Shown piece after piece: positions 26,105 through 35,601 of a stretch of 64,000 nucleotides of DNA. How positions within the stretch are numbered: the first letter of the stretch is position 1; each line of letters begins with the position of its first letter. The stretch spans positions 1 through 64,000 of the forward strand of contig PBCC01000045.1 in NCBI GenBank assembly GCA_002716825.1. The letters run 5' to 3'. The translations under genes and the position numbers were made by a program. The notes beneath the pieces were generated by a model. That model was given only the letters and a program-made list of their open reading frames with translations, was not told the DNA's origin and made no database searches. Source of the stretch: Halobacteriovorax sp. Lineage in GTDB: Bacteria; Bdellovibrionota; Bacteriovoracia; Bacteriovoracales; Bacteriovoracaceae.

Positions 26105-26950
26105 GTGAACACCTCTTTAATCGCAGGCGGTATTGCACTTCTTTTGGCCATTGGCCTTGTTGTCGGTCTTGGTGTTTTAAGCCTTTTATCAGGTGCCTTT
26201 CACTTTTTATTTGCTCGTCCAAAACTTCAAATTCTTAAGACTCTTCATGGTGCTAACGGCTTTGCGTTTGCCTTCACTTGGAATGCAGCTCGTGAGCCAG
26301 TAAAGTTTGATACGATTCGTTTTCGTCTTTTCAATCCTTTTGGCAAAGTCACGCAAGTTGATATCTCAAAAGAATTTCCTGCGGCCGATGATAACTTTGC
26401 CCTCGATCTAGAGCTTGGAAAAGCCTACGGTGAATTTCTTAAAGCTGATGGCTTTGATAAAGCGACGGTGATGATCGAGTTGGTTTCAACTAAAGACAAT
26501 GTCACTCATCAATTTGAAATGAAAGGTGCAGACTTTTCTCGCAAGATGATTGATGCCAAGCTTTCGGCCGGAGAGTTTGAAAGAGGAACGGCTAAAGCCG
26601 CTTCTAAGCCACTTTATCAAACTGTTGAGCGCACGTTTATTGCAGAGCCATTGCCTGCTACAAATAAAGTTTTAAAAGTTGCAACTAACCCACAGTTTGC
26701 TGAATTCTTTGGTGGCTCTGGTGGTGGTGCTGCTAAAGATGAAGCCCCAAAAGAAAACTTCTCAATTGCTAAAGTTTGGATTGAGCCAGGTTGTATTGTT
26801 TGTAATGCTTGTGAAGATATCTATCCAGAAGTCTTTGAAGTCACCGCCGATACTTGTCTGATTCGCCCAGGTGCACCTTTAGATGATGGCCTTCGCGTTC
26901 AAGAGGCTGCTGAAGCTTGTCCTGTCGAAGTGATTAAGTTTTCGGCCTAA
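26105..26950 (+). CDS. membrane-anchored single-cluster ferredoxin with extra N-terminal domain
   Basis: 281 residues from GTG 26105, with GGAG five bases upstream. One transmembrane helix (about residues 5-33), then ~190 residues of beta-rich unknown domain facing the cytoplasm if the anchor is uncleaved, then a C-terminal ferredoxin module. C230, C233, C236 and C272-Pro (GCIVCNACEDIYPEVF ... EACPVEV) would hold one [4Fe-4S] cluster. A single-cluster ferredoxin tethered this way suggests electron delivery at the inner membrane. No partner oxidoreductase is adjacent. Seems to stand alone, 80 nt after truB. Confidence 0.78.
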   Translation: MNTSLIAGGIALLLAIGLVVGLGVLSLLSGAFHFLFARPKLQILKTLHGANGFAFAFTWNAAREPVKFDTIRFRLFNPFGKVTQVDISKEFPAADDNFALDLELGKAYGEFLKADGFDKATVMIELVSTKDNVTHQFEMKGADFSRKMIDAKLSAGEFERGTAKAASKPLYQTVERTFIAEPLPATNKVLKVATNPQFAEFFGGSGGGAAKDEAPKENFSIAKVWIEPGCIVCNACEDIYPEVFEVTADTCLIRPGAPLDDGLRVQEAAEACPVEVIKFSA

Positions 26951-27018
26951 GATCGCCATCAATTTTTGTCATCTTTTTCAGTCTTTATTAGCCTGTAATT
27001 AGTAGTTTATGCCATCCG

Positions 27019-27047
27019 TTGCATTTAAATTAGTCCTGTTCGACAAT
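27019..27047 (+). promoter_or_regulatory. candidate promoter giving a leaderless mRNA
   Basis: TTGCAT (27019-27024), 17-nt spacer, GACAAT (27042-27047). The predicted start of transcription, 6-7 nt later, coincides with the ATG at 27053, and there is no Shine-Dalgarno sequence before that ATG. Confidence 0.4.
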
Positions 27048-27052
27048 AGCGC

Positions 27053-27841
27053 ATGCAAAAAACTTCCAATAAAATCATCTTGTTATTGTCGGCATTTCTA
27101 ATTCTAGACCCAGCGCTTAGAATTTTATCCTTCAAAATATCCACTGGAATGGACTGGACTCTGCTTTGGGACAATATTGTTCAAAACGGGAACGTGAGTG
27201 TCTTTCGCTTTGTTGAGTTTTGGCTTTTAACCCCTTTGGCCGGACTCTTCCTGCTGACACTTTCACGAGTCGCTTATCTGATTTATTCAGCGCTAACTTT
27301 TTACAAGTTCTACTCACTAGTGAGTTACACTCCATTTGATTGGCCTTACTTTGCGGCAAGACCACATATTGGTGCCTTTATGATTATTAGTCTCAACATG
27401 ATCTTCGTGTTGATTCTGATGTGGCCGCTGATAAAGAAGTATCTTCTAAGCTATCACTTTAAAAATATTTGGGACGCTAGGGGACGCTATGAAGCGAGCT
27501 TTAAAGCATCGCTTTTTATTAATGGGATTGATGGTGTGTTTGCTGGAAGTATTAAGAATATTTCTTCTGGTGGCGCTCTCTTTAAGGTTACACAGGAGTT
27601 AAAGCCTCTGGCTTCTAAGGCCAGTGATGAAGCGATCCTAGTGATTCAGTCGAGTTCTGGAGAGCATCTAAATTTCGAAGTGGAGCTTATTAACGTCAGT
27701 ATTTCAGAACACAAAGATCTCATTGGAATGGAGTTTGTGAATATGGGGCCAAAGCTGTCATTGGCGCTGATGAATATTTTGCTTGAACTAAGGTCTCAGT
27801 CGCTGGCAAAAGAAAAAAGGGCCCCTTCCGAGGCCCTTTGA
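27053..27841 (+). CDS. membrane protein with C-terminal PilZ-like domain
   Basis: 262 residues. Three hydrophobic segments (about residues 8-25, 53-82 and 105-130) lie in the N-terminal half. The C-terminal ~110 residues resemble PilZ: R143-G-R145 just after the membrane part, then NISSGG (169-174), the family's (D/N)-x-S-x-x-G element, and a closing IGMEFVNMG strand. The first motif is irregular against the classic RxxxR, so c-di-GMP binding is uncertain. The 3' end contains the terminator shared with the convergent metalloprotease gene. Confidence 0.72.
   Translation: MQKTSNKIILLLSAFLILDPALRILSFKISTGMDWTLLWDNIVQNGNVSVFRFVEFWLLTPLAGLFLLTLSRVAYLIYSALTFYKFYSLVSYTPFDWPYFAARPHIGAFMIISLNMIFVLILMWPLIKKYLLSYHFKNIWDARGRYEASFKASLFINGIDGVFAGSIKNISSGGALFKVTQELKPLASKASDEAILVIQSSSGEHLNFEVELINVSISEHKDLIGMEFVNMGPKLSLALMNILLELRSQSLAKEKRAPSEAL
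27816..27839 (-). terminator. intrinsic terminator for the metalloprotease gene, inside the PilZ gene's last codons
   Basis: AAAGGGCC (27816-27823) pairs with GGCCCTTT (27832-27839) around an 8-nt loop. On the minus strand the stem is followed by TTTTTTCT, an excellent T-run; on the plus strand the tract is weaker (TTTGAGTTT), so it may act in both directions. Confidence 0.75.
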
Positions 27842-27848
27842 GTTTAAT

Positions 27849-30800
27849 CTACTGTCTTACGTGTGTCGGTAACATCTCGATACGATCGCGGTAAAGAGTG
27901 TTCTTTCCTTCTAATTGACCAGTTAAGAAGTCTCTTAAGATGATCAAATTCATTTCGTAAGCTGCTTTAACATCTGCACTTGCATCAGCTGGAGCCTTAC
28001 CTAGTGTAGACAAGATCACCTGAACTTCTCTAAGAGCTGGCGCGCCTAGGGTTGAAGCAAGGAAGGTTTGCTTACCAAGCTCTTCTCCAAGCATTCCAAT
28101 CAGCTGCTCCTCAGTGAACGTTGCACCTTGCTCTAGAAGGTCTGTCAGTTGACCAAGTAGACCATCTGGAAGTGTTGCCGCTGCAACTTGGGCTTCAGAT
28201 AGATCAGCTGGTAGCGCTGGGTTTCTACGATCTTGGAAGATCGCTAGAGTTTTCTCTTGTCCTAAGCGAGCTAGCGTTGGCATGGCCTTGATTGAGTCAA
28301 CCATGACACTTGCAATTTGGTTGGCTTCGCCTGCAGCATAAATTCTCTCACCAACTCGTAGAGTCTTAAGGAATTCGCCGTTAACAGTGTCAGAGATATC
28401 ATTCTTTCTGACTGTAAATGTATTAACTAGTGAACGTGACTCTTCACGGATCAAGTCATCATCAGATAGTCCCCAAGCCTTGGCCGTCTCAAGTAGAACG
28501 GCATTGAGCACGCCCTTACCTTGTGAAGGCAAGCGAAGGAAGCTTCTCATCCAATCAAGTCCGTTAACTGGACCAAGAACAAGGTAGCTATTATCAATCG
28601 CGTAGTTCTCTTGGTATTCGGCACCGGCTTCATTTTTAAAGGCAATCTTCTCTGAAAGCTCAGTTCCCATAACCAAGTGCTCGATGAAGTTAAAGACCTT
28701 TGGTGCAAAGTACGAGTGATCAACTAGTGCTCCAAAGTTATCATCAGTCGTTGGGCGGCCTGTTTCACGCTGAAATAGTGATTTCATCGCCATCAACTTA
28801 TCAATCCACACACCAAGAACATAGCGGTCTGAGGCGTAGATATGGTTAGGGTCATTGTCTTTAAAGCCATTAAGGAATTTACCTGCTTCACCTTTAACAA
28901 CTTTTGGCGCCGGTTGATTTTCATCATTTGTGTCGGCGGCCATAGCCTCTTTAACAGCTGGGTCAAAGCAGCTTGTTGGCACGTAGTTAATATCCCATCT
29001 AACGCCTTCGTAAATCTTCGAAAGTGGACGAAGTTCTACTGTTTTTGCAGGGTCGTTGGCATTGGCCAGGGCACATAAATGATAAGGTGTCTTAAGCACC
29101 TTAAGCATGAAGTCACCAGCAATCTTCACCGACTCGGCGCGATCGTTAATCATCTTACAAACTGGGATTTGAGCCGTTTGTTGTGGGCTACAACCTTGCT
29201 CCATAATTCCTGGACCAAAGATCTCAGCAAAAAACTCCCATTCTTCCATTAGGTCACGGATACGGTTGAACTCGTGGTAGCGAGCAATCAAGTAGCCAGG
29301 AAGGTTATAGGCAGAGAAGCTGTCGCGATCATCGCGGAAGTTTCTATACTTGTACGAGCGCTCATAATTATCAATATAATGAGTGACGACTTCAACTAGG
29401 CTTGAACCTTCATCAAAGCGATTACAAGTGGCCGAAAGACGAGTGTTTTCATCTGTACAGAACTGATACGGCTTAAGTTGAGCCCCACTTTTTTCAAGGT
29501 CGTGGAGTGATGTTTCAACTCTAGCAAAAGAGCCATCTGCAAGTTCTACTTCACGGGCATAGCCAAAGCGTAGGGCGGCTACGTCGTACTTACCAAACTG
29601 TGGAAGCTCGTTAAGTTCGCTATAACCATAGTCCATGATTGAGCTATAGGCCGGACGGTTATGCATACCAAGGGCCTGAGCTTCTTCTTGTGTGTAGAAG
29701 TTTTCATGGTCAAATGAACCAATAAAGTTGTGGCGAAGGCCAAGAGCATGACCAAATTCATGCACAAGGGTAGTTGTGTAAGCATTTGGGATCATGATGT
29801 CTTCAGCAGCTTTCTTCTGTTCACGTGAAAGCTCTTTCCAACGCTTTAGAGTTCCGTCTGCATTGAGTACGCCAGCAATTTGTTTAATCCCTGGGTAAAG
29901 TGCTTTAACTGTACCAGCGATAGGGAAGAACTCTTTGCTGTAGGCATTATTTTGTGCCCAACGATCAAGACGCTTCATATACTTTTGAGCTTTTTCCTCA
30001 AAGCTACCAGCGCGTGGAGCTTGATGCTCAGCCTGATGCTTAGTGCGAAGACGTTGCTTTAGGCGCTCTTTAAGAATAGGAGCGTTGTGCTCAATATGAT
30101 CACTGTGGTTATGCATGGATGCAGCTGCAAGAAGCTTTGTTTTAAGCGCTTGCTTGGCATTGAAATCAGCAATTCTAGTGTCAGCTGCAGGAGTTTGCTC
30201 ATCAGCTACTGGAGCCGGAGTTGGAGTTGCGACTGCTGGAACTGGATTAGCGGCATCACGTTGCTCAATCGTTAGGTCGACCATTTGCTCCCATACACGA
30301 CGAGACAAAGTCTTTAGAACACCTGAGTACATATTGATATGAGACTGAACGATTTCACCTGTAAGTGGGTTCGTTACAGTTGGTGCATATCCTAGAAGAC
30401 CGTTGGCCAATGGATCAGTAATAAGTTGAAGAACGTTATTTCTAAGGTCTCCACTGTTTTTACCGGCCGGCTCTTTAAGTACAATTTCAAAGCCGGCGTT
30501 AGCGCGACGAAGAGAATTGTTAATTGTATCTACGGCAGCGAAGGTTGCTTTTTTAATAAGCTCTTGTCCTGGCTCGTTGTACGTATCAGAAAGGAAGTAA
30601 ACAACTTTCTTCTTCTCTGGATTCCAACGGTGAAGGAAGTTTTGCTTATTCAAGCGGCTTGGATCGAACTGATCATCAAGATCACTTTGAGTGTTAGTGA
30701 AGAAGCCGAAAGAGCCGTGGTCTGGAATAGGGTATTGAACAGTTTTGTAGTCTTTAGACGTAATGTCTTCAAGACGTACGAGTGAGTAAGTGAATTTAGT

Positions 30801-32468
30801 CTTAAAGGCCGAAGTTGATAGACCAGTAAAGTCATCACTATCTTCATAGTAGTCATCGATAATACAATCGATAGCCTGTGGAATCTTTCTATAAGTCTTT
30901 TCAACTTCTACAAAGATGACGCCTTTTTTAACTTCGTGCTGTGTTACGCGCTTACCTGTTTCAACCACACATGGATTGCCAGAAACATTCCATAGATCAA
31001 GTGGGTTAACTTCTGTTAACTGCATGCTGTCTAGTGAAGGGATAAAGAAGCGCTTTTGATCCCATGTTTTTGAATCATCTTGTTCATCACCAGTAAGACA
31101 CTGGTTGTTATCATCTTCTGAACATTTATAATCAATATGCTCACCAGGAATCGTCATTACCGGGTACTGGTTAAGAGGATTGAATTGGAAACGCTCATCG
31201 CGCTCAACTTCAACAACTTCAAGGCCCGCTTTAGCGAAACGAAGTTTTACTAGTTTTTCCTTCCCTTGATAGAATGGGTCGGCTTCAGTTACGCCACGAG
31301 GAGTTGAGCCTGTCATTGGTACGTAGAGGTATACTGATTCAGTATCGTAGTGGTCTTCTTTACTAGTGAATACTTTGTCAGCAAAGCTGATGTCTTCGCC
31401 AATTCTATAGCGATTGACTTGTGAATTAAGGTTCACTTCGATCATTTTCGCTTGACGGTGATCGATATTTGAATCGAGATCAACTGTTGCGATCGGCTTG
31501 TTATTATCAGTCTTACGCTTAAGTTTCACGCCTTTAGCATCAATAGTGAAGGCTGGGCGAAGGACGCATTCGTCTTTTTTAAGTTCTGTTAGCTCACGAA
31601 TCTTTTCATCACACATCATGATACGTGGATCAGCAGGTGAGCGAGTAAGGGCAGCAAGCTCAATTGGATTGAGGTTCTTTTTCTTCACTGGACGAAGAAC
31701 AATGATCTTGTCTTGGTGAAATTTAAGTCTTGCAGGCTTTTCATTAGATACTTCTGCTTCAACCATTGCATTGTTGTTAAACAAACGCTTGATTTGAGCG
31801 ATTGTATAAACTTGTGAGTGAAGTTTTCTTTTATCAATGACTACTGATGAATCATCAAAGTCACTAGCGCGAAGACCAGCGTCAACACGCTCTTCAACTG
31901 TTGGATCGATGGTTACGTGAGTTGATTGACCACGATCACGACGCTTGTAGGTTACGATATGAGTTTTTTCGCCAAGGTCATTTTCAACTTTGTCCAAGAT
32001 TCCGTAAGAGCTTACTGAAAATTGAAAGAGTGGAAGTTCGCGACCGGCCAGTAGTTCTTGTTGGTGCAGTGAGAGAGTTTGACCTTCATGATTGGCGAAG
32101 GCCAACATGACGTTATCTGTTAATCTGAAAGCTACCTTAAGGCGTTCACCGGCAGAAGCAGATTCAATTTTTAGGTCTTTGAAAAACTCAGCAAGCTTTG
32201 GGTCGCCTGAGACAACCTTAACTTTACGAAGTTTCATTTCGTTAAGTGCAAAAACGCCATTCACTTCAGTGTCTTCCGCCTTTACAGCGAATACACCCGG
32301 CTCATCGATTGTCTCGATGACCACTTCCTGATCAAAAAGCGCCATTGAGTGGACATTTTTTTCAATGTCTTCAGACACTTTCTCCGGCAATTCTTTTGCA
32401 CAACCTACTAATAGGATCGCTGCAAGCATTGCTGGAAGCGTGTAGCGTGATGATTTACGATTAAACAT
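27849..32468 (-). CDS. large zinc-metalloprotease lipoprotein (metzincin-like)
   Basis: 1539 residues with lipobox LLVGC (lipidated Cys23), so membrane-anchored and exported. The catalytic site is HEFGHALGLRH near residue 903, followed by NRPAYSSIMDYGYSEL, a Met-turn, together the metzincin signature. A Pro/Ala-rich linker (about residues 745-770) precedes it. The first ~550 residues are beta-rich with DDxDD-like acidic runs. Large lipoprotein metalloproteases of this layout occur in Bdellovibrionota and Bacteroidota (DUF4953/DUF5117-like), but this exact family is only loosely recognised. It follows a beta-barrel gene by 20 nt on the same strand and may act on envelope or prey proteins. Confidence 0.85.
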   Translation of the reverse strand: MFNRKSSRYTLPAMLAAILLVGCAKELPEKVSEDIEKNVHSMALFDQEVVIETIDEPGVFAVKAEDTEVNGVFALNEMKLRKVKVVSGDPKLAEFFKDLKIESASAGERLKVAFRLTDNVMLAFANHEGQTLSLHQQELLAGRELPLFQFSVSSYGILDKVENDLGEKTHIVTYKRRDRGQSTHVTIDPTVEERVDAGLRASDFDDSSVVIDKRKLHSQVYTIAQIKRLFNNNAMVEAEVSNEKPARLKFHQDKIIVLRPVKKKNLNPIELAALTRSPADPRIMMCDEKIRELTELKKDECVLRPAFTIDAKGVKLKRKTDNNKPIATVDLDSNIDHRQAKMIEVNLNSQVNRYRIGEDISFADKVFTSKEDHYDTESVYLYVPMTGSTPRGVTEADPFYQGKEKLVKLRFAKAGLEVVEVERDERFQFNPLNQYPVMTIPGEHIDYKCSEDDNNQCLTGDEQDDSKTWDQKRFFIPSLDSMQLTEVNPLDLWNVSGNPCVVETGKRVTQHEVKKGVIFVEVEKTYRKIPQAIDCIIDDYYEDSDDFTGLSTSAFKTKFTYSLVRLEDITSKDYKTVQYPIPDHGSFGFFTNTQSDLDDQFDPSRLNKQNFLHRWNPEKKKVVYFLSDTYNEPGQELIKKATFAAVDTINNSLRRANAGFEIVLKEPAGKNSGDLRNNVLQLITDPLANGLLGYAPTVTNPLTGEIVQSHINMYSGVLKTLSRRVWEQMVDLTIEQRDAANPVPAVATPTPAPVADEQTPAADTRIADFNAKQALKTKLLAAASMHNHSDHIEHNAPILKERLKQRLRTKHQAEHQAPRAGSFEEKAQKYMKRLDRWAQNNAYSKEFFPIAGTVKALYPGIKQIAGVLNADGTLKRWKELSREQKKAAEDIMIPNAYTTTLVHEFGHALGLRHNFIGSFDHENFYTQEEAQALGMHNRPAYSSIMDYGYSELNELPQFGKYDVAALRFGYAREVELADGSFARVETSLHDLEKSGAQLKPYQFCTDENTRLSATCNRFDEGSSLVEVVTHYIDNYERSYKYRNFRDDRDSFSAYNLPGYLIARYHEFNRIRDLMEEWEFFAEIFGPGIMEQGCSPQQTAQIPVCKMINDRAESVKIAGDFMLKVLKTPYHLCALANANDPAKTVELRPLSKIYEGVRWDINYVPTSCFDPAVKEAMAADTNDENQPAPKVVKGEAGKFLNGFKDNDPNHIYASDRYVLGVWIDKLMAMKSLFQRETGRPTTDDNFGALVDHSYFAPKVFNFIEHLVMGTELSEKIAFKNEAGAEYQENYAIDNSYLVLGPVNGLDWMRSFLRLPSQGKGVLNAVLLETAKAWGLSDDDLIREESRSLVNTFTVRKNDISDTVNGEFLKTLRVGERIYAAGEANQIASVMVDSIKAMPTLARLGQEKTLAIFQDRRNPALPADLSEAQVAAATLPDGLLGQLTDLLEQGATFTEEQLIGMLGEELGKQTFLASTLGAPALREVQVILSTLGKAPADASADVKAAYEMNLIILRDFLTGQLEGKNTLYRDRIEMLPTHVRQ

Positions 32469-32488
32469 TTTTGCTCCTCTCTCTTTAA

Positions 32489-33331
32489 CTAAAATGAAAT
32501 TCCAAATTGTCCGTATACTGTTGATTGATTTGAATCGAATAACTTAACTTCTGTTTCAATACCGTTGGCGGCCAAAGGCGTTCCGCCCATACTATGACCA
32601 ACTGCCACTGAATAAGGGCTGAAGTCATAACTAAGGGATTGCTCGAATTTGTAAGCATCTCTTGTGTTGCCTTGATAAGTGATGAGGCGAGAGTATTGTC
32701 CAAGTGCTGAAAAAGTGAATCGATCACTTAGAGCAAAGTCAGCGTTAAGAGTATTAGTTACTGTGTACTGATAATTTGAACTTCCATTGAGTGCAATCTC
32801 GGTGCTGTGAAAGTTAACTCCGACAGTTGGTATATAGGCTAGGGTGATTGAATTAGTCGCTTTATAAACGACTGGGGCCGAAGCTGCGAGCCCAGTAATT
32901 AGGTTTTGATAGTCTTTTGAGCGTTCAGAAAATGGCAGTGTGACGCTTAGTTTGCCAGAAACACTTAGGTCTTTTTCATTCTTCCACAGACTTGTAGCTG
33001 CACTTAAGCCGACATTATTAAATGTGAACTCGCGTTCACCAGTTAACTCTTTTGAAACGCTTGAACTTAGCCCGAAAGAAATGTCTTCTGTGGCCAGGCG
33101 AAGCGCTAAGGCGAAGTCGGTTGATTGTGAAGATCGTACTGAATCGAGCTTTTGTAAGCCGCTATTAATGTAGGTGGTCGCGCTGCCAGAGAACTTGGCC
33201 GTCTCTTTGATCTCTGTCTTTTTACTGTCTACTTTTTTGACAGATGTTTGAGCCTGCACCAGCTGGAGTGACACCAGCGATAGGGCGCAATAAAGAGAAA
33301 TCTTCGCAATTTCAATACGTTTAGCGTTCAA
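32489..33331 (-). CDS. outer-membrane beta-barrel protein of unknown function
   Basis: 280 residues from TTG 33331, which lies six bases after GGAG; the longer frame to 33349 has no ribosome-binding site. The signal peptide ends near LVQA-QT. The mature protein has about 12 alternating amphipathic strands separated by short polar turns and ends in QFGISF, the terminal-Phe barrel signature. It is transcribed just ahead of the metalloprotease lipoprotein and may be functionally linked. Confidence 0.75.
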   Translation of the reverse strand: MNAKRIEIAKISLYCALSLVSLQLVQAQTSVKKVDSKKTEIKETAKFSGSATTYINSGLQKLDSVRSSQSTDFALALRLATEDISFGLSSSVSKELTGEREFTFNNVGLSAATSLWKNEKDLSVSGKLSVTLPFSERSKDYQNLITGLAASAPVVYKATNSITLAYIPTVGVNFHSTEIALNGSSNYQYTVTNTLNADFALSDRFTFSALGQYSRLITYQGNTRDAYKFEQSLSYDFSPYSVAVGHSMGGTPLAANGIETEVKLFDSNQSTVYGQFGISF

Positions 33332-33401
33332 AGGGCACTCCGAGACCAATTGTTTTCAGTATATAAAGCAAGTACTGGGCCATTTTTGTCAGATTCTACA
33401 T

Positions 33402-33421
33402 GACATGGCGCGCTACATGTC
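33402..33421. repeat. inverted repeat upstream of the beta-barrel gene
   Basis: GACATG (33402-33407) and CATGTC (33416-33421) flank an 8-bp GCGCGCTA core in the 202-bp space between the barrel gene and the M14 gene. It may be an operator. Nothing else is recognised in that space. Confidence 0.35.
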
Positions 33422-33533
33422 TAAATATGTAAAATATATAGACAATAACGATTGGAAATCGCGGAAATTACACTGTTTGAGGTGGAAATAGTAGGGTCAA
33501 ATAGTCACCTATGGCGCAAATTGGCCCCAAGGA

Positions 33534-34211
33534 CTAATCGAGCAGATTGGAGCGCATCAAAGCTTGAAGCCCGACAGCATTTTCGTCCCAGATCTCTTTC
33601 AGGCTTTTACCTGATGCTAGGAGTGGACACTCAAATGTGATCACAGGCGAGTTGTATTCTTGTTGGGCATATTCACCAAGACTGCCAGGCGTGGGATGGC
33701 CGGCAATTTCATCTTGAACGATTTCGTAGTTATTATAGCGTTCTAAGAACTGTGCAACCTCAAGGCAGTCACCATTAGTGTTGATAAATGGCTTCCATGA
33801 ATGAAAGCTCATAATAAGCTTAGGTGGATACTTTTGAAAAAGCTTATCGAGATAGATGTTTTCTGGCTCGCTTAAGGGCTTTGTGCCCGGATTGTACTTG
33901 GCTTCGCGACCTTTATTGGTCCAATCCTTCGATGGTAGGTTTCGATTGAGGTCTACAGCGTGGGCATTAGTCCTCGTTCCGGCGCGATAGCCATCGACAT
34001 TGAGAATAGGAATGATAACCGTCGGCCTTTGGATGTCTTCTTGGTTTTGCAGCCACTCGTAGAGTTTTTGAACGACGTAGACGCCCTCAACTTCATCGCC
34101 GTGAACACCGGCCATGATGTAGATCCAAGAGGGACCTTTGGTTTCGCTTTTATAAGCCTTAATTTCGTCGCCTTCGACACTTTTACCAGATTTAAGCGGG
34201 ATAAAATTCAT
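33534..34211 (-). CDS. M14-family zinc carboxypeptidase, MpaA-like murein peptide amidase
   Basis: 225 residues from ATG 34211, preceded by GAGG. Zinc ligands H37 and E40 (GVHGDE) and H137 (MSFHSW), substrate-binding residues in DLNRNLP, and catalytic E194 in TFECP fit the M14 MpaA group, which removes terminal residues such as meso-diaminopimelate from murein peptides. No signal peptide, so it acts in the cytoplasm on recycled murein peptides, or on imported prey peptides (inference). It stands alone on the minus strand, divergent from tyrS. Confidence 0.85.
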   Translation of the reverse strand: MNFIPLKSGKSVEGDEIKAYKSETKGPSWIYIMAGVHGDEVEGVYVVQKLYEWLQNQEDIQRPTVIIPILNVDGYRAGTRTNAHAVDLNRNLPSKDWTNKGREAKYNPGTKPLSEPENIYLDKLFQKYPPKLIMSFHSWKPFINTNGDCLEVAQFLERYNNYEIVQDEIAGHPTPGSLGEYAQQEYNSPVITFECPLLASGKSLKEIWDENAVGLQALMRSNLLD

Positions 34212-34361
34212 ATCATTCCTCAAATTTGAATCGGGCGAACTTTAGCACGCTGCTCCCTGCCTCGCAATGGAGTGTGAGTGAATTTTTGCTGTGCATAGGG
34301 GTATTCAAACACTCGCTATGTTTGTTAGGATTTTCCTTTAATATCAAGGGAATGAAGTTAT

Positions 34362-35600
34362 ATGGAGCAATCAAAAAAGTTCGATCCGGCCGTAGAAAAA
34401 GAAGTCGCACGCCAATTTGAAATTCTTCGCTTTGGAGTTTCAGAGATTACTCCTGAAGAAGATCTCCTTTCGATGCTTCGTCATTCAATCGCCAATAATA
34501 AACCTTTAAGAGTTAAGTGTGGCATTGACCCAACTGCTACTGATGTCCACCTGGGACATTCGGTACCTTACCGCAAAATGCGTCAGTTCCAGGATCTAGG
34601 TCATATTGGTGTAGTCATCATTGGTGATTATACTGCCAGTATCGGTGATCCCACGGGGCGCAATGATTCCAGACCACCACTCACACCTGAGCAAATTAAA
34701 GAGAATGCCTCACGCTACATGGAACAGGTCTACACCGTCGTCGATAAAGAAAAGACAGAGATTCGTTTTCAATCGGAATGGTTTAAAGATGTTACTCTCA
34801 GTGATGTGATTAGCTGGGCCGGCCAAACGACAGTTGCCAAGCTTGTCTCTCACGATACCTTTGCTAAAAGACTTGAAGAGGGACACTCTTTGGGTCTGCA
34901 CGAACTCTTTTATCCCGTTCTTCAAGGAATTGATTCGGTCTATGTCAAGGCCGATGTTGAACTTGGTGGGACCGATCAAAAATTTAATGTCCTCATGGGG
35001 CGAGATTATCAAAAACACGCTAAGCTAAGACCACAAGTGGCAATGCTTTTGCCTATCATCACCGGAACTTGTGGTACGCAGAAGATGTCTAAGTCTCTTG
35101 GTAATACCATCGGAATTCTCGATGAGCCTTTTGATAAATTTGGTAAAACTATGTCGATCCCCGATGCCATTATGCTCGAGTGGTGGAAATATGTTGGCAA
35201 TTTAGACGCCACTCGCTTTGCAGAAATTGAGAAGGGATTGAAAGAGGGAAGTCTTCATCCTAACGAATGTAAAAAACAATTGGGTGTGGCCGTTGTGAGC
35301 TTTTTCCACGGAGAGGAAGTTGGTAAGGCCATGCGCGAGCAATTTGAAAATGTCTTTAAAAATAAACAGATTCCAGACGACGTTCCAGAGTTTAAGTTTG
35401 AACGTGGTCTAGGGCTACTCGATACGCTAGTTGCTGCCAAGATGGTTCCGTCTAAGGCAGAAGGGCGTCGTATGATTGGCCAAAATGCAGTGTCTATCGT
35501 TGATGGCGACAAACTGACGGCCATTGATCATGTGATTGATGAGAGTTTTGTGGATAGCGTTTTAAAAGTCGGTAAACGCAAATTTGTAAAGTTGGTATAG
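34362..35600 (+). CDS. tyrS: tyrosyl-tRNA synthetase
   Basis: 412 residues. Class I signatures are HLGH at 63-66 (HIGH) and KMSKS at 241-245. Other hallmarks are VKCGIDPTATDVHLGH, GDYTASIGDPTGR and VELGGTDQKFN, with a C-terminal S4 RNA-binding domain (about 345-412). It belongs to the TyrRS subgroup with ~400 residues (TyrZ-like). Charges tRNA-Tyr in the cytoplasm. Start ATG 34362 fits the family, but the ribosome-binding site is weak. Confidence 0.96.
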   Translation: MEQSKKFDPAVEKEVARQFEILRFGVSEITPEEDLLSMLRHSIANNKPLRVKCGIDPTATDVHLGHSVPYRKMRQFQDLGHIGVVIIGDYTASIGDPTGRNDSRPPLTPEQIKENASRYMEQVYTVVDKEKTEIRFQSEWFKDVTLSDVISWAGQTTVAKLVSHDTFAKRLEEGHSLGLHELFYPVLQGIDSVYVKADVELGGTDQKFNVLMGRDYQKHAKLRPQVAMLLPIITGTCGTQKMSKSLGNTIGILDEPFDKFGKTMSIPDAIMLEWWKYVGNLDATRFAEIEKGLKEGSLHPNECKKQLGVAVVSFFHGEEVGKAMREQFENVFKNKQIPDDVPEFKFERGLGLLDTLVAAKMVPSKAEGRRMIGQNAVSIVDGDKLTAIDHVIDESFVDSVLKVGKRKFVKLV

Positions 35601-35601
35601 T

